Shown: piece after piece, positions 24,991 to 32,575 of the stretch | Position numbering within the stretch: position 1 is the first letter of the stretch | Layout: every line of letters starts with the position of its first letter | DNA from: G965279335 sp965279285 | GTDB lineage: Bacteria > Pseudomonadota > Gammaproteobacteria > DSM-16500 | Length of the DNA stretch: 64,000 bases | Assembly: GCA_965279285.1 (NCBI GenBank) | Contig: OZ257148.1 | Location: 2,046,001 to 2,110,000, forward strand | Direction: 5' to 3' | Made by a program: the position numbers and the translations under genes | The notes under the pieces: generated by a model | Seen by the model: only the letters and a program-made list of their open reading frames with translations | Database searches by the model: none | What the model was told of the DNA's origin: nothing

Positions 24991-25260
24991 ATGATAAATG
25001 AATCCATTACTATCATTAATAAATTTGGCTTACATACCCGTGCTGCGGCTAAACTCGTCGCGACGGCTAATCAATTTGAAAGTAAAATTGAAGTGGTCTA
25101 TCACGAACAAACCGCTAACTGCAAAAGTATTATGAGCATTATTGTGATGGGAATTACTCAGAATGCGGTACTACAACTGATTATTTCTGGTGCTGATGAG
25201 AGGGAGGCATGGGCAGCGATAACGGCTTTGATTCAGAATCGGTTTGGTGAGGCTGAATAG
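24991..25260 (+). CDS. ptsO: Phosphocarrier protein NPr (HPr family)
   Basis: An 89-residue HPr-fold protein. The phosphorylatable histidine is H15 in KFGLHTRAAAKL, and the regulatory-site serine equivalent is S46 in CKSIMSI. In the nitrogen PTS, NPr passes phosphate from PtsP to PtsN. Position at the end of the lpt-hpf cluster fits NPr rather than sugar HPr, but ptsN and rapZ are absent here, so it could serve as the only HPr of the cell. Confidence 0.9.
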   Translation: MINESITIINKFGLHTRAAAKLVATANQFESKIEVVYHEQTANCKSIMSIIVMGITQNAVLQLIISGADEREAWAAITALIQNRFGEAE

Positions 25261-25263
25261 AAC

Positions 25264-25359
25264 GGTGGGCACGCTGCGCTTTGCCCACCCTACGTCCTAT
25301 TCATATGATTATATTATAAAATATCAACCGTAGGGTGGGCAAAGCACAGCGTGCCCACC
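25264..25359. repeat. Class A palindromic element
   Basis: Paired halves begin GGTGGGCACGCTGCG and end GCAGCACAGCG-type/GTGCCCACC (one arm has CACAGCG for CGCAGCG). Inverted homology extends to AAC/GTT on both sides. It directly follows the npr stop codon, a likely transcript end. Confidence 0.85.
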
Positions 25360-25411
25360 GTTCCTATGACTTCACACCCAATACACATCACAAAAAACCC
25401 CAAATAATGTT

Positions 25412-25439
25412 TTGACATAGCACAAAAAATGGATAAAAT
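25412..25439 (+). promoter_or_regulatory. Strong sigma-70 promoter
   Basis: A consensus TTGACA (25412-25417) and TAAAAT (25434-25439) are separated by 16 bp. It drives the unknown gene at 25589 through a leader of about 140 nt. This is the best promoter match in the window. Confidence 0.75.
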
Positions 25440-25445
25440 TAGCGC

Positions 25446-25588
25446 TGTGGAAGCTATGTCTATTAGGTAACGCAAGTTAATGGCCAAAAAGAGTACAAGT
25501 AAACTCCTGATGCCTTAGACCGAGTGTTACCTCATGCCCATAACTTTAGCAGGCAACTGCTAACACAACGAGGAGGAACAGAAAGAAA
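25446..25588 (+). promoter_or_regulatory. Long structured leader of the 25589 gene
   Basis: About 140 nt of untranslated RNA is expected. AGGTAAC (25465-25471) can pair with GTTACCT (25526-25532), closing a multi-part domain, and TTAGCAG-GCAA-CTGCTAA (25546-25563) forms a perfect 7-bp GNRA hairpin. An exact AGGAGG follows at 25571-25576. No terminator is visible, so any control would act on translation. I match it to no known riboswitch. Confidence 0.45.
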
Positions 25589-26962
25589 TTGAGAACACAT
25601 CAAAATAATGAGCAAGAATTGACCCATTTATTAGCAAGTCCGCCGACTGTCCCTGCGTTTGATTTTAACTCACGATCTGAGTTAATGTCACACAAGCTAA
25701 ATGTTACCGCAAAAGAAAAAGCACTGACAGCCACCAACGCAGCTCAGGAAAGCTTGGGAACAGCAGGTTTTTTATCAGCCCTCCATATATTCATCTTTTA
25801 TACATCTCTTGAAGAAGGTGGCATTGGCTTAACCATAGGCGCAGCCGCAGGCATAGGAGCATTAAGTGCACTTAGTGTTGCCACCCTCGCTATTACCATC
25901 CCACTTTCGTATATGACTTACCGAAATTATATTCGGGAATCAACTAAGTTAGAAGCCGCTATTATAAAAGAAGAAGTCAACCGCAAAAGATATCGTGACG
26001 AATTATTTTTAGATTTACTCATACTAAAATGTTTATGTGACGATGATGATGAAAAGGAATTTCAGCACTACATAAATCAGCTCAACCTTAATAACGCTGA
26101 AATTAATAAAGCAAATTTATTAGAACAAGTTAATGCGATGTATCTTAACCCGGCATTTCGAGGACAGGCTCCTGTACTTAACGATGCTATAGCCGATTTT
26201 AAAAATGATAACCTCACATCACAATCACTTGCTCAACGCTTAGCAAATAGCGCACTCAATCGTGACAGAGAAGAACGACTTTGCGTCATTCAAGAATTAA
26301 AAAAAATCGACCAAGAGCTAGATGAAAAAATCTATTCAAGCTTTCAGCGTATTCCTATTTTTGACGCTGTCGAACGCGGTGAAGCTATTGCCGAGGGCGT
26401 CAATAAAGCTTTATGCATGGGCTTTGTTTTATTCAGCACCATCACAACCTTTGTTGAAATTTGCATTACTGCTGGATTTTGTGCTGCACTTGCTGTCACT
26501 GGTTGGGGTGCAATTATTATTGCTTTAGTCATTGCCTGCGCAGTCTTTGGTGCCGGAGTGGGTCTTGGAAAACAAAAAAATTTACAACGTGAAGAGTTAC
26601 AAAATCAACTTCATCAGCGCAATGGAACGTTAATTCAAGCAAAAAGAAGCACGCAAACTTTAATTACTCAAAAACTCAGGCTTAATGCCCAAAAGGCAGA
26701 AATGCCTAATGTTGTTGCGCCTGAAAAGAATAATATTGCAGATTTACAAACACGCTTAGCTGCAGCAGAAAAACAAAACACACAGCTGTCAGCAAGCATC
26801 AAAAAACTAGAAGAAAATAATGCCGCACTATCAAGCCAACTACAAAAATTTACTAATCCACCAGCAAATAACAACTTACGTATGTTTGATGTACAACAAG
26901 CTGGCTCTGCTGCTAATTCTGCTGAAATGCCTACTAAAATTACATCATATGCTGCTATGTAA
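25589..26962 (+). CDS. Membrane/coiled-coil protein of unknown function
   Basis: A 457-residue protein I do not recognise. Hydrophobic segments at about 58-72 and 79-112 form a first pair, and about 270-330 a second, Gly/Ala-rich pair. Between them lies an acidic helical stretch with DDDDEKE; residues 330-425 look like a coiled coil (LQTRLAAAEKQNTQLSASIKK), then a short tail. There is no signal peptide. The start is TTG at 25589: AGGAGG ends 12 nt upstream, a long spacing, and the next in-frame ATG is 32 codons in. Layout resembles the protein at 759-3194. The last codons (PTKITSYAAM) and the following half-repeat are duplicated downstream. A secreted or host-membrane role is possible but unsupported. 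Confidence 0.65.
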   Translation: MRTHQNNEQELTHLLASPPTVPAFDFNSRSELMSHKLNVTAKEKALTATNAAQESLGTAGFLSALHIFIFYTSLEEGGIGLTIGAAAGIGALSALSVATLAITIPLSYMTYRNYIRESTKLEAAIIKEEVNRKRYRDELFLDLLILKCLCDDDDEKEFQHYINQLNLNNAEINKANLLEQVNAMYLNPAFRGQAPVLNDAIADFKNDNLTSQSLAQRLANSALNRDREERLCVIQELKKIDQELDEKIYSSFQRIPIFDAVERGEAIAEGVNKALCMGFVLFSTITTFVEICITAGFCAALAVTGWGAIIIALVIACAVFGAGVGLGKQKNLQREELQNQLHQRNGTLIQAKRSTQTLITQKLRLNAQKAEMPNVVAPEKNNIADLQTRLAAAEKQNTQLSASIKKLEENNAALSSQLQKFTNPPANNNLRMFDVQQAGSAANSAEMPTKITSYAAM

Positions 26963-27079
26963 TTTAAAACGGTGGGCACGCTGCGCTTTGCCCACCCTAC
27001 AACTGCCTACTAAAATCACATCATATGCTGCTGTTATGTAATTTAAAACGGTGGGCACGCTACGCTTTGCCCACCCTAC
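26928..27079 (+). repeat. Direct duplication: gene 3' end plus a class A half-element
   Basis: The segment 26928-27000 contains the last 12 codons of the preceding gene, its TAA and one class A half (26971-27000). It is repeated at 27004-27079 with a 3-bp insertion and few changes (second half-element 27050-27079). Unlike other sites, the two halves are direct, not inverted. Confidence 0.85.
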
Positions 27080-27096
27080 AAAAAATTATAAAAAAA

Positions 27097-28440
27097 TCAT
27101 TCCCCAGCAATCGTCATATCCGCCAACAAAATCGAACCTGTTTGAATATTCCCACGTTGATCAACATCATTACCAACTTCAACTAAATTGGCATACATTT
27201 CACGTAAATTTCCAGCAATCGTAATCTCTTCAACAGGATATTGTATCTCACCATTTTCTACCCAAAAACCACTTGCGCCGCGAGAATAATCACCGGTTAA
27301 TAAATTAATTCCCTGCCCCATTAATTCTGTCACCAACAAACCCGTACCCATTTTTTTTAACAAACCAGCTAAATCACGATCACCCGTCGTCACAAATAAA
27401 TTATGCACACCACCTGCATTTCCTGTTGTTTTCATTCCTAGCTGACGCGCAGAATAAACTCCCAGCACATAATTCTGCACAACACCTTGATCAACAAATA
27501 CATTTGGTCGTGTCGCAACACCATTATCATCAAATGGCGCGCTGCCTAACCCTTTCGGTAAATGCGGTTTTTCTTCAATACGAATATGTTGCGGAAAAAC
27601 TGGCGTATGCAAACTATCTAATAAAAAAGAGGATTTACGATATAAATTGCCGCCTGAAATAGCACTTAAAAAATGACCCAATAAACTACGTGCTTCTTCT
27701 GCTGCAAAAATAATAGGAGCTTTACGCGTTGATAATTTTCGGCCATTTAAACGGCGTACGGTACGTTCAACGGCTTTATTTGCTACATCCGTAATTGAAT
27801 CTAATAAAGCAGGATCACAAGAGGTCGTATAATAATAATCACGCTGCATATCATCGCCCTGTTTAGCAATTAAAACACAGCTAATATCATGTCGCGTGGT
27901 CGAGTACATGCCAATAAAACCATTCGTATTGCCATACACTCCCCACACTTGACCAGTAGAGACAGCAACATTTTCTGAATTGACTATGCGTTTATCTTTT
28001 GCAAAGGCTTTACTTTCACACTCACAAGCTAACTCTATCGCATGCTCTACTGAAATATTCCAAGGAAAAGCCAACTCTATCTCAGGGTAATGAAAAGCGA
28101 GCTCTTTTTGACCAGCTAACCCTGCACAAGGGTCTTCATCAGTAAAGCGAGCAATATTGCATGCCGCCTGCACAGCAGAACGAATTGCATCCGGTCTTAA
28201 ATCAGTTAAACTTGCTGAACCCGTCCGCTTACCTAAATAAACCGTAATATCCAGGCTCTTATCTTGATTGTATTCAATAGACTCAACATCACCTTGCCGA
28301 GCAGAAACAGAAAAGCCTTTATTGATCCCTAAATCAACTTCTGCACTCGTCGCCCCCTGTTTTAATGTCTCTTCTAAAATAGCAGAAACAACGTTTTTTA
28401 ACTGCGAAGGATTCAAATCTGACACTGGAACATTCAACAT
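27097..28440 (-). CDS. pmbA: PmbA/TldE, partner of the TldD metalloprotease
   Basis: A 447-residue U62-family protein, the same size as E. coli TldE/PmbA (450). It lacks the HExxH zinc motif found in TldD; the ending with GNVQTGS-like blocks (RGNIQTGSILLADMTIAG) is typical. The TldD/E heterodimer removes residues from unfolded peptides, such as leaders of modified peptides and CcdA. In E. coli pmbA and darP (yjgA) are divergent neighbours, and here darP lies close by with a small secreted protein between. tldD is only 1 kb away, an unusual clustering of both subunits. Confidence 0.94.
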   Translation of the reverse strand: MLNVPVSDLNPSQLKNVVSAILEETLKQGATSAEVDLGINKGFSVSARQGDVESIEYNQDKSLDITVYLGKRTGSASLTDLRPDAIRSAVQAACNIARFTDEDPCAGLAGQKELAFHYPEIELAFPWNISVEHAIELACECESKAFAKDKRIVNSENVAVSTGQVWGVYGNTNGFIGMYSTTRHDISCVLIAKQGDDMQRDYYYTTSCDPALLDSITDVANKAVERTVRRLNGRKLSTRKAPIIFAAEEARSLLGHFLSAISGGNLYRKSSFLLDSLHTPVFPQHIRIEEKPHLPKGLGSAPFDDNGVATRPNVFVDQGVVQNYVLGVYSARQLGMKTTGNAGGVHNLFVTTGDRDLAGLLKKMGTGLLVTELMGQGINLLTGDYSRGASGFWVENGEIQYPVEEITIAGNLREMYANLVEVGNDVDQRGNIQTGSILLADMTIAGE

Positions 28441-28500
28441 ATGTAATTCTCTTCAAGAGGCTATACTAATTTAAATGATTTTATAGTATCTTAGGCGCTC

Positions 28501-28518
28501 TTGATAGAGTTCTATCAA
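28501..28518. promoter_or_regulatory. Perfect inverted repeat upstream of the Ala-rich protein
   Basis: TTGATAGA-GT-TCTATCAA, 8-bp arms, lies 32 bp before the ATG at 28550. Its left arm includes a TTGATA that could be a -35 (TAATTT near 28525 as -10), so it may be an operator overlapping the promoter. It could also act as an RNA hairpin. Confidence 0.4.
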
Positions 28519-28549
28519 TATCAATAATTTATTTACATGGAGATCTACA

Positions 28550-28864
28550 ATGAAATTAATCGCAACTTTTGCTGCTGCTACCTTGTTAGCTGCTTCTACC
28601 TTGGCTTTCGCTGATGATGCAAACAACTTAAACGATGCTACCCAAAACGCAGCAGCGCCACAACAATTAGCTGATGCGAGCGCTACTGATGCTGCTGCTC
28701 CAGCTGCAACAACTCCAGCTGCTGCATCAACCGACGCTGTTGCTGCACCAAAAGCTAAAAAGAAGCATCATGCAAAGAAAAAACATCACGCTAAGCCTGT
28801 AGACGCTGCACCAGCTGATGCTGCTGCTCCAGCTGCTGATGCATCTGCTCCAGCTGCTCAATAA
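28550..28864 (+). CDS. Small alanine-rich secreted protein with Lys/His motif
   Basis: A 104-residue protein with a signal peptide (residues 1-21, ending STLAFA). The mature part is Ala/Asp/Pro-rich with a central basic patch, KAKKKHHAKKKHHAK, made of two near-identical KKHHAK units, and a repeating DAAAPA tail. The histidine clusters could bind metal, and the basic patch could bind acidic polymers; neither is shown. A TGGAGA ribosome site precedes the ATG. darP begins 15 bp downstream, so the two probably share a transcript. Confidence 0.7.
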   Translation: MKLIATFAAATLLAASTLAFADDANNLNDATQNAAAPQQLADASATDAAAPAATTPAAASTDAVAAPKAKKKHHAKKKHHAKPVDAAPADAAAPAADASAPAAQ

Positions 28865-28879
28865 AAAGCTAGATCAGTA

Positions 28880-29392
28880 ATGGATGAATCGGATAACACT
28901 CTCTCGCCCCGCCCGAGTAAATCGCAGCGTAAGCGAGAGGTGTTAGCCTTACAAAAACTAGGGGAAGCTCTAGTACAACTCTCAACAGCTCAACTAGCAA
29001 CTATTCCTTTAGATCCCACTCTTGCTGAAGCCATTAAAATGGCTCAAACATTAAAACCACGCGAAGGAAAACGCCGACAATTACAGTTTATTGGCCGCTT
29101 AATGTGCGAAGTGGATGTTGTACCTATTCAAGCTGCGTTAGATAAACTAAAGCATAAAGATCAGCAAAATAAAGCGCATTTTCATCAAATAGAGCGCTGG
29201 CGGGATAAATTAATTGCTGAAGGCGACGATGCCATTCAAGCATTAGTCCTGCAATTTCCACAAATAGATATTGATCGACAACAATTACGCCAAACACTAC
29301 GTAAAGCGCAACTCGATAAAAAAATGGCTAAAAATACCGGCGGTGAAACTGAATTATTTCGCTATTTGCGTGAATTAATTCATAGTCGCTAA
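28880..29392 (+). CDS. darP: Ribosome biogenesis factor DarP (YjgA, DUF615)
   Basis: A 170-residue, highly charged helical protein. The opening SKSQRKREVLALQKLGEALVQL and the ending GGETELFRYLRELI are the conserved DUF615 blocks. DarP (YjgA) binds late 50S precursors and helps mature the peptidyl transferase centre. Location near pmbA is conserved in gammaproteobacteria. Confidence 0.92.
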   Translation: MDESDNTLSPRPSKSQRKREVLALQKLGEALVQLSTAQLATIPLDPTLAEAIKMAQTLKPREGKRRQLQFIGRLMCEVDVVPIQAALDKLKHKDQQNKAHFHQIERWRDKLIAEGDDAIQALVLQFPQIDIDRQQLRQTLRKAQLDKKMAKNTGGETELFRYLRELIHSR

Positions 29393-29398
29393 GTTCTC

Positions 29399-29510
29399 GT
29401 AACTATTTTTGGTGGGCACGCTGCGCTTTGCCCACCCTACAAAAAATTATAAAATGTAGGGTGGGCAAAGCGCAGCGTGCCCACCAAACTCTCTCATCGC
29501 TGAATATTAC
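29399..29510. repeat. Class A palindromic element, left outer arm shortened
   Basis: The core is 29411-29485. The right flank has the full outer motif (CTCTCTCATCGCTGAATATTAC, in parts), whereas the left flank keeps only GTAACTAT, so part of the left arm seems deleted. It lies between convergent darP and tldD and touches the tldD stop codon. Confidence 0.82.
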
Positions 29511-29511
29511 A

Positions 29512-30957
29512 TTAACTATGGTTTGTCCCACCCACCGTCATCGCATCCAATTTTAATGTCGGTTGACCTACACCCACGGGAACACTTTGACCATCTTTTC
29601 CACAAATGCCAATACCGCTATCGAGCTCTAAATCATTTCCGACCATGGAAACTCGATTTAATACATCGGGCCCATTACCAATTAACGTTGCGCCTTTGAC
29701 TGGTACCGTTATTTTGCCATCTTCAATTAAATAAGCTTCACTGGCTGAAAAAACAAATTTCCCCGACGTAATATCAACTTGACCACCACCAAAATTAACT
29801 GCATAAATTCCACGTTTAACGGAAGAAATAATTTCTTCTCGCGTTGACTCGCCCGCCAACATATAAGTATTCGTCATACGTGGCATAGGCAAATGTGCAT
29901 AAGATTCACGTCGACCATTACCGGTTGATTGCATTCCCATTAAGCGCGCATTGCGTTTATCTTGAATATAGTTTCGCAAAATACCTTTTTCAATTAATAC
30001 CGTACATTGAGTAGGAATACCTTCATCATCAATATTGAGTGAACCCCGACGATTCGGCAAAGTGCCATCATCAACAATAGTGCAAAGAGTGCTGGCGACA
30101 CGTTCACCTAAACGGCCTGAAAATGCGGATGTTCCTTTACGATTAAAATCGCCTTCTAAACCATGACCAATGGCTTCATGTAACAGTACGCCAGGCCAAC
30201 CTGAACCTAATACCACAGGCATGGTACCGGCTGGTGCTTCAACCGCTTCAAGGTTAACTAAGGCTTGGCGAACCGCTTCTTGAGCATATGCTTCTGCTCG
30301 CCCATCCGTTAAAAAATAACTATAATCAAAGCGGCCACCACCACCGGCATAGCCATTTTCTCTCCGCCCATTTTGCTCAACAACAACGCTTACATTTAAT
30401 CGAACTAAAGGACGGATGTCTGCTGCTAAATGACCATCGCTTGACATCACTAAAATAGTTTCATGTTCAGCAGCTAAGCTCACACTCACTTGAATAACGC
30501 GCGGATCTTGTTTACGCGCGCAAGCATCCACGCGCTGCAAAAGCGCTACTTTTTCTGTTTCACTTAATGAAGTAACGGGGTTCGCTGGCAGATATAATTC
30601 ATGCCCAGTGGATTTTTGCCAAGCTTTAATTTGTTGCTCGCCACCTGCTTTACTAATACTACGAGCAGCATGAGCGGCTTGTTCTAATGCCGGCATGACA
30701 ATATCATCTGAGTAAGCAAAACCTGTTTTCTCACCATTCATGGCTCGCACACCCACTCCACGATCAATGTTAAAACCACCGCCTTTAATAATTCCATCCT
30801 CTAAAACCCAAGATTCAGAATAACTCGATTGAAAATACAAATCTGCATTATCAATTGCAGCGCCTAAGACACCACTCAAAACCCGCTGCAATTGATTATC
30901 CGTTAATCCAGAGGGATCCAATAAATCTTGGCGTGCGAGGTTAATAAAGTTTGTCAT
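29512..30957 (-). CDS. tldD: Metalloprotease TldD
   Basis: A 481-residue protein, identical in length to E. coli TldD when started at the ATG at 30957, which follows an AGGTGGA ribosome site; a longer in-frame reading from 30975 is less likely. The zinc motif HEAIGH (LLHEAIGHGLEGD) is in place, and the C-terminus has the GICGKDGQ block. Together with PmbA/TldE it forms the protease that trims unfolded peptides. It is divergent from a lipoprotein gene. Confidence 0.95.
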   Translation of the reverse strand: MTNFINLARQDLLDPSGLTDNQLQRVLSGVLGAAIDNADLYFQSSYSESWVLEDGIIKGGGFNIDRGVGVRAMNGEKTGFAYSDDIVMPALEQAAHAARSISKAGGEQQIKAWQKSTGHELYLPANPVTSLSETEKVALLQRVDACARKQDPRVIQVSVSLAAEHETILVMSSDGHLAADIRPLVRLNVSVVVEQNGRRENGYAGGGGRFDYSYFLTDGRAEAYAQEAVRQALVNLEAVEAPAGTMPVVLGSGWPGVLLHEAIGHGLEGDFNRKGTSAFSGRLGERVASTLCTIVDDGTLPNRRGSLNIDDEGIPTQCTVLIEKGILRNYIQDKRNARLMGMQSTGNGRRESYAHLPMPRMTNTYMLAGESTREEIISSVKRGIYAVNFGGGQVDITSGKFVFSASEAYLIEDGKITVPVKGATLIGNGPDVLNRVSMVGNDLELDSGIGICGKDGQSVPVGVGQPTLKLDAMTVGGTNHS

Positions 30958-31036
30958 GTATTTTCCACCTTTCAAAGTTAGGCATAATAAGTTAAATTGT
31001 TATTATATGAATTCTATGTGCAAAAAGGATATAGCC

Positions 31037-31444
31037 ATGAAACGATTATACTTGCTTATGATAATTTTTATAGGATTTACTCTCGTAGCTTGCACCACCT
31101 CCAATTCAACCTCACCTTACAAAGATAGTCCTAAAATTAAACAACCTGTACCTAAAATAGTAAGCCAAGATAATCCTCACGCAACTGTACTAAAATTAAA
31201 AAGCCCAATTACCGTGGCGCTTTATTCAGCCGGTACACGACCCGAACACCCTTATAAAATCATCGCTAAAAAAAGCATCTCAAAATACAATTTAGTTGGA
31301 ATCAAACGGCAAGAAGCGGTTATTCACGATGCATTGCGGAATATCGCTGCCTCTATGGGTGGTGATGCGGTCATTAACATTACTAAAGATGATAAAAAAG
31401 TGACCTGTGAGGTGGTTAGGTTTGAAAATAAGGGCTGGGGATAA
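31037..31444 (+). CDS. Small lipoprotein of unknown function
   Basis: A 135-residue protein with a lipoprotein signal (MKRLYLLMIIFIGFTLVAC, lipobox LVAC, C19). The +2 residue is Thr, not Asp, so outer-membrane sorting is expected. After a Ser/Thr/Pro linker, a compact domain from about residue 55 ends with AVIHDALRNIAASMGGDAVINI, a pattern seen in small YbjQ-like or ligand-binding folds, but I cannot assign a family. AAAGGATA before the ATG at 31037 supports the start. Confidence 0.75.
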   Translation: MKRLYLLMIIFIGFTLVACTTSNSTSPYKDSPKIKQPVPKIVSQDNPHATVLKLKSPITVALYSAGTRPEHPYKIIAKKSISKYNLVGIKRQEAVIHDALRNIAASMGGDAVINITKDDKKVTCEVVRFENKGWG

Positions 31445-31458
31445 TTGCACATGAAAAA

Positions 31459-31534
31459 GGTGGGCACGCTGCACTTTGCCCACCCTACATTTTTATAATT
31501 TTTTGTAGGGTGGCCAAAGCGCAGCGTGCCCACC
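31459..31534. repeat. Class A palindromic element
   Basis: A short-spacer copy. One arm has GCACTTTG for GCGCTTTG and the other GTGGCCAAAG for GTGGGCAAAG, so this copy is slightly decayed. It lies between the lipoprotein and the metallopeptidase gene. The remaining gap, 31535-31645, shows no further clear signal. Confidence 0.82.
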
Positions 31535-31645
31535 AAACTTAGCTAATGTATATACACAACATAGACCACTATAGTAAACTAATAAGTAACAATCGTAATA
31601 AATTTACACCCCTAACAATCTGACCATCTGCAAGAGGAGTGAATT

Positions 31646-32470
31646 ATGCGTAACCGTTATGCCCTCTCAACACTGACTACCCTCTTTTTAAATATCATTC
31701 TATCCACTACTGCACTTGCCGATTCCGCAAATGGCGCGGGAAAATTCATTTTTGATATGAAACACTATGATGATGAACCTGCTGCCACTTTTTATACAGA
31801 AATAAAAAAAGACGGTAGCTTTGCTAAAGATACTGATGACTTTAACGCCTTACTCAATATTCCTGAAAACGTTAATATTGTTTTTGATAAAGCGAAAGAA
31901 GGGCCTAATTATCTAGGAAGTAAAAAAACCATTACGCTTGATTACGATATGTTTGAGATAACCGAATTATTATTTCATAAAAACTATCCTGATCAAGATC
32001 AAGCTGCAGAGTTTGAATATGCGGTTAACGTCAATCGCTTTTTTCTCTACCATGAACTAGGCCATGCTTTAATTGATGTCTATCACCTACCCATGGTTGG
32101 CGATGAAGAAACCACCGCAGATAATTTAGCAGCTATGTTTGCCTTAGAATTTACCGATAAAGGCTGGGAAATCGTAACTGATGCGGCAGACTTTTTTGAT
32201 CTATTACGCAAAGCACGTGAAGATGACCAGCTTGAAGATACTTACTGGGATGAACATCGCATGGATAGCCAACGCTATTACTATCTCCTCTGCATGGCTT
32301 ATGGTAAATATCCAGAAGAAACTAAAAAAGAATTAGAAAGCTATAAAGACAATGATTTAAATAAGTTTATTGAAGAAAGAGGCGATCGCTGTGCTGCAGA
32401 TTATCAAGATTCCCTGGCAAAATGGAAACAACTTTTAGATCCTCATATGAAAACAAGCAAAGATCAGTAA
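31646..32470 (+). CDS. DUF4344-type secreted metallopeptidase-like protein
   Basis: A 274-residue protein with a signal peptide (residues 1-25, ending TTALA). The zincin motif HELGH is at residues 136-140 (FFLYHELGHALIDVYHLP), followed by VGDEETTADNLAAMFALE, which supplies the third acidic ligand, as in the DUF4344 family. The family is annotated as putative metallopeptidases; substrates are unknown. An AAGAGGAG ribosome site precedes the ATG. It stands alone between repeats. Confidence 0.82.
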   Translation: MRNRYALSTLTTLFLNIILSTTALADSANGAGKFIFDMKHYDDEPAATFYTEIKKDGSFAKDTDDFNALLNIPENVNIVFDKAKEGPNYLGSKKTITLDYDMFEITELLFHKNYPDQDQAAEFEYAVNVNRFFLYHELGHALIDVYHLPMVGDEETTADNLAAMFALEFTDKGWEIVTDAADFFDLLRKAREDDQLEDTYWDEHRMDSQRYYYLLCMAYGKYPEETKKELESYKDNDLNKFIEERGDRCAADYQDSLAKWKQLLDPHMKTSKDQ

Positions 32471-32476
32471 GGAAAT

Positions 32477-32569
32477 GGTGGGCACGCTGCGCTTTGCCGC
32501 TTTGTCATGCCAGCGTGCTTCTAGCTGGCATGACAAGTTTTTGTAGGGTGGGCAAAGCGCATGCCCACC
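32477..32569. repeat. Class A element, degenerate, with nested module
   Basis: The left half has lost its CCACCCTAC end and the right half has lost AGCG. The loop holds the nested palindrome TTGTCATGCCAG ... CTGGCATGACAA (32502-32536), here perfect. It lies between the convergent metallopeptidase and MscK-like genes. Confidence 0.8.
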
Positions 32570-32575
32570 AACCAA

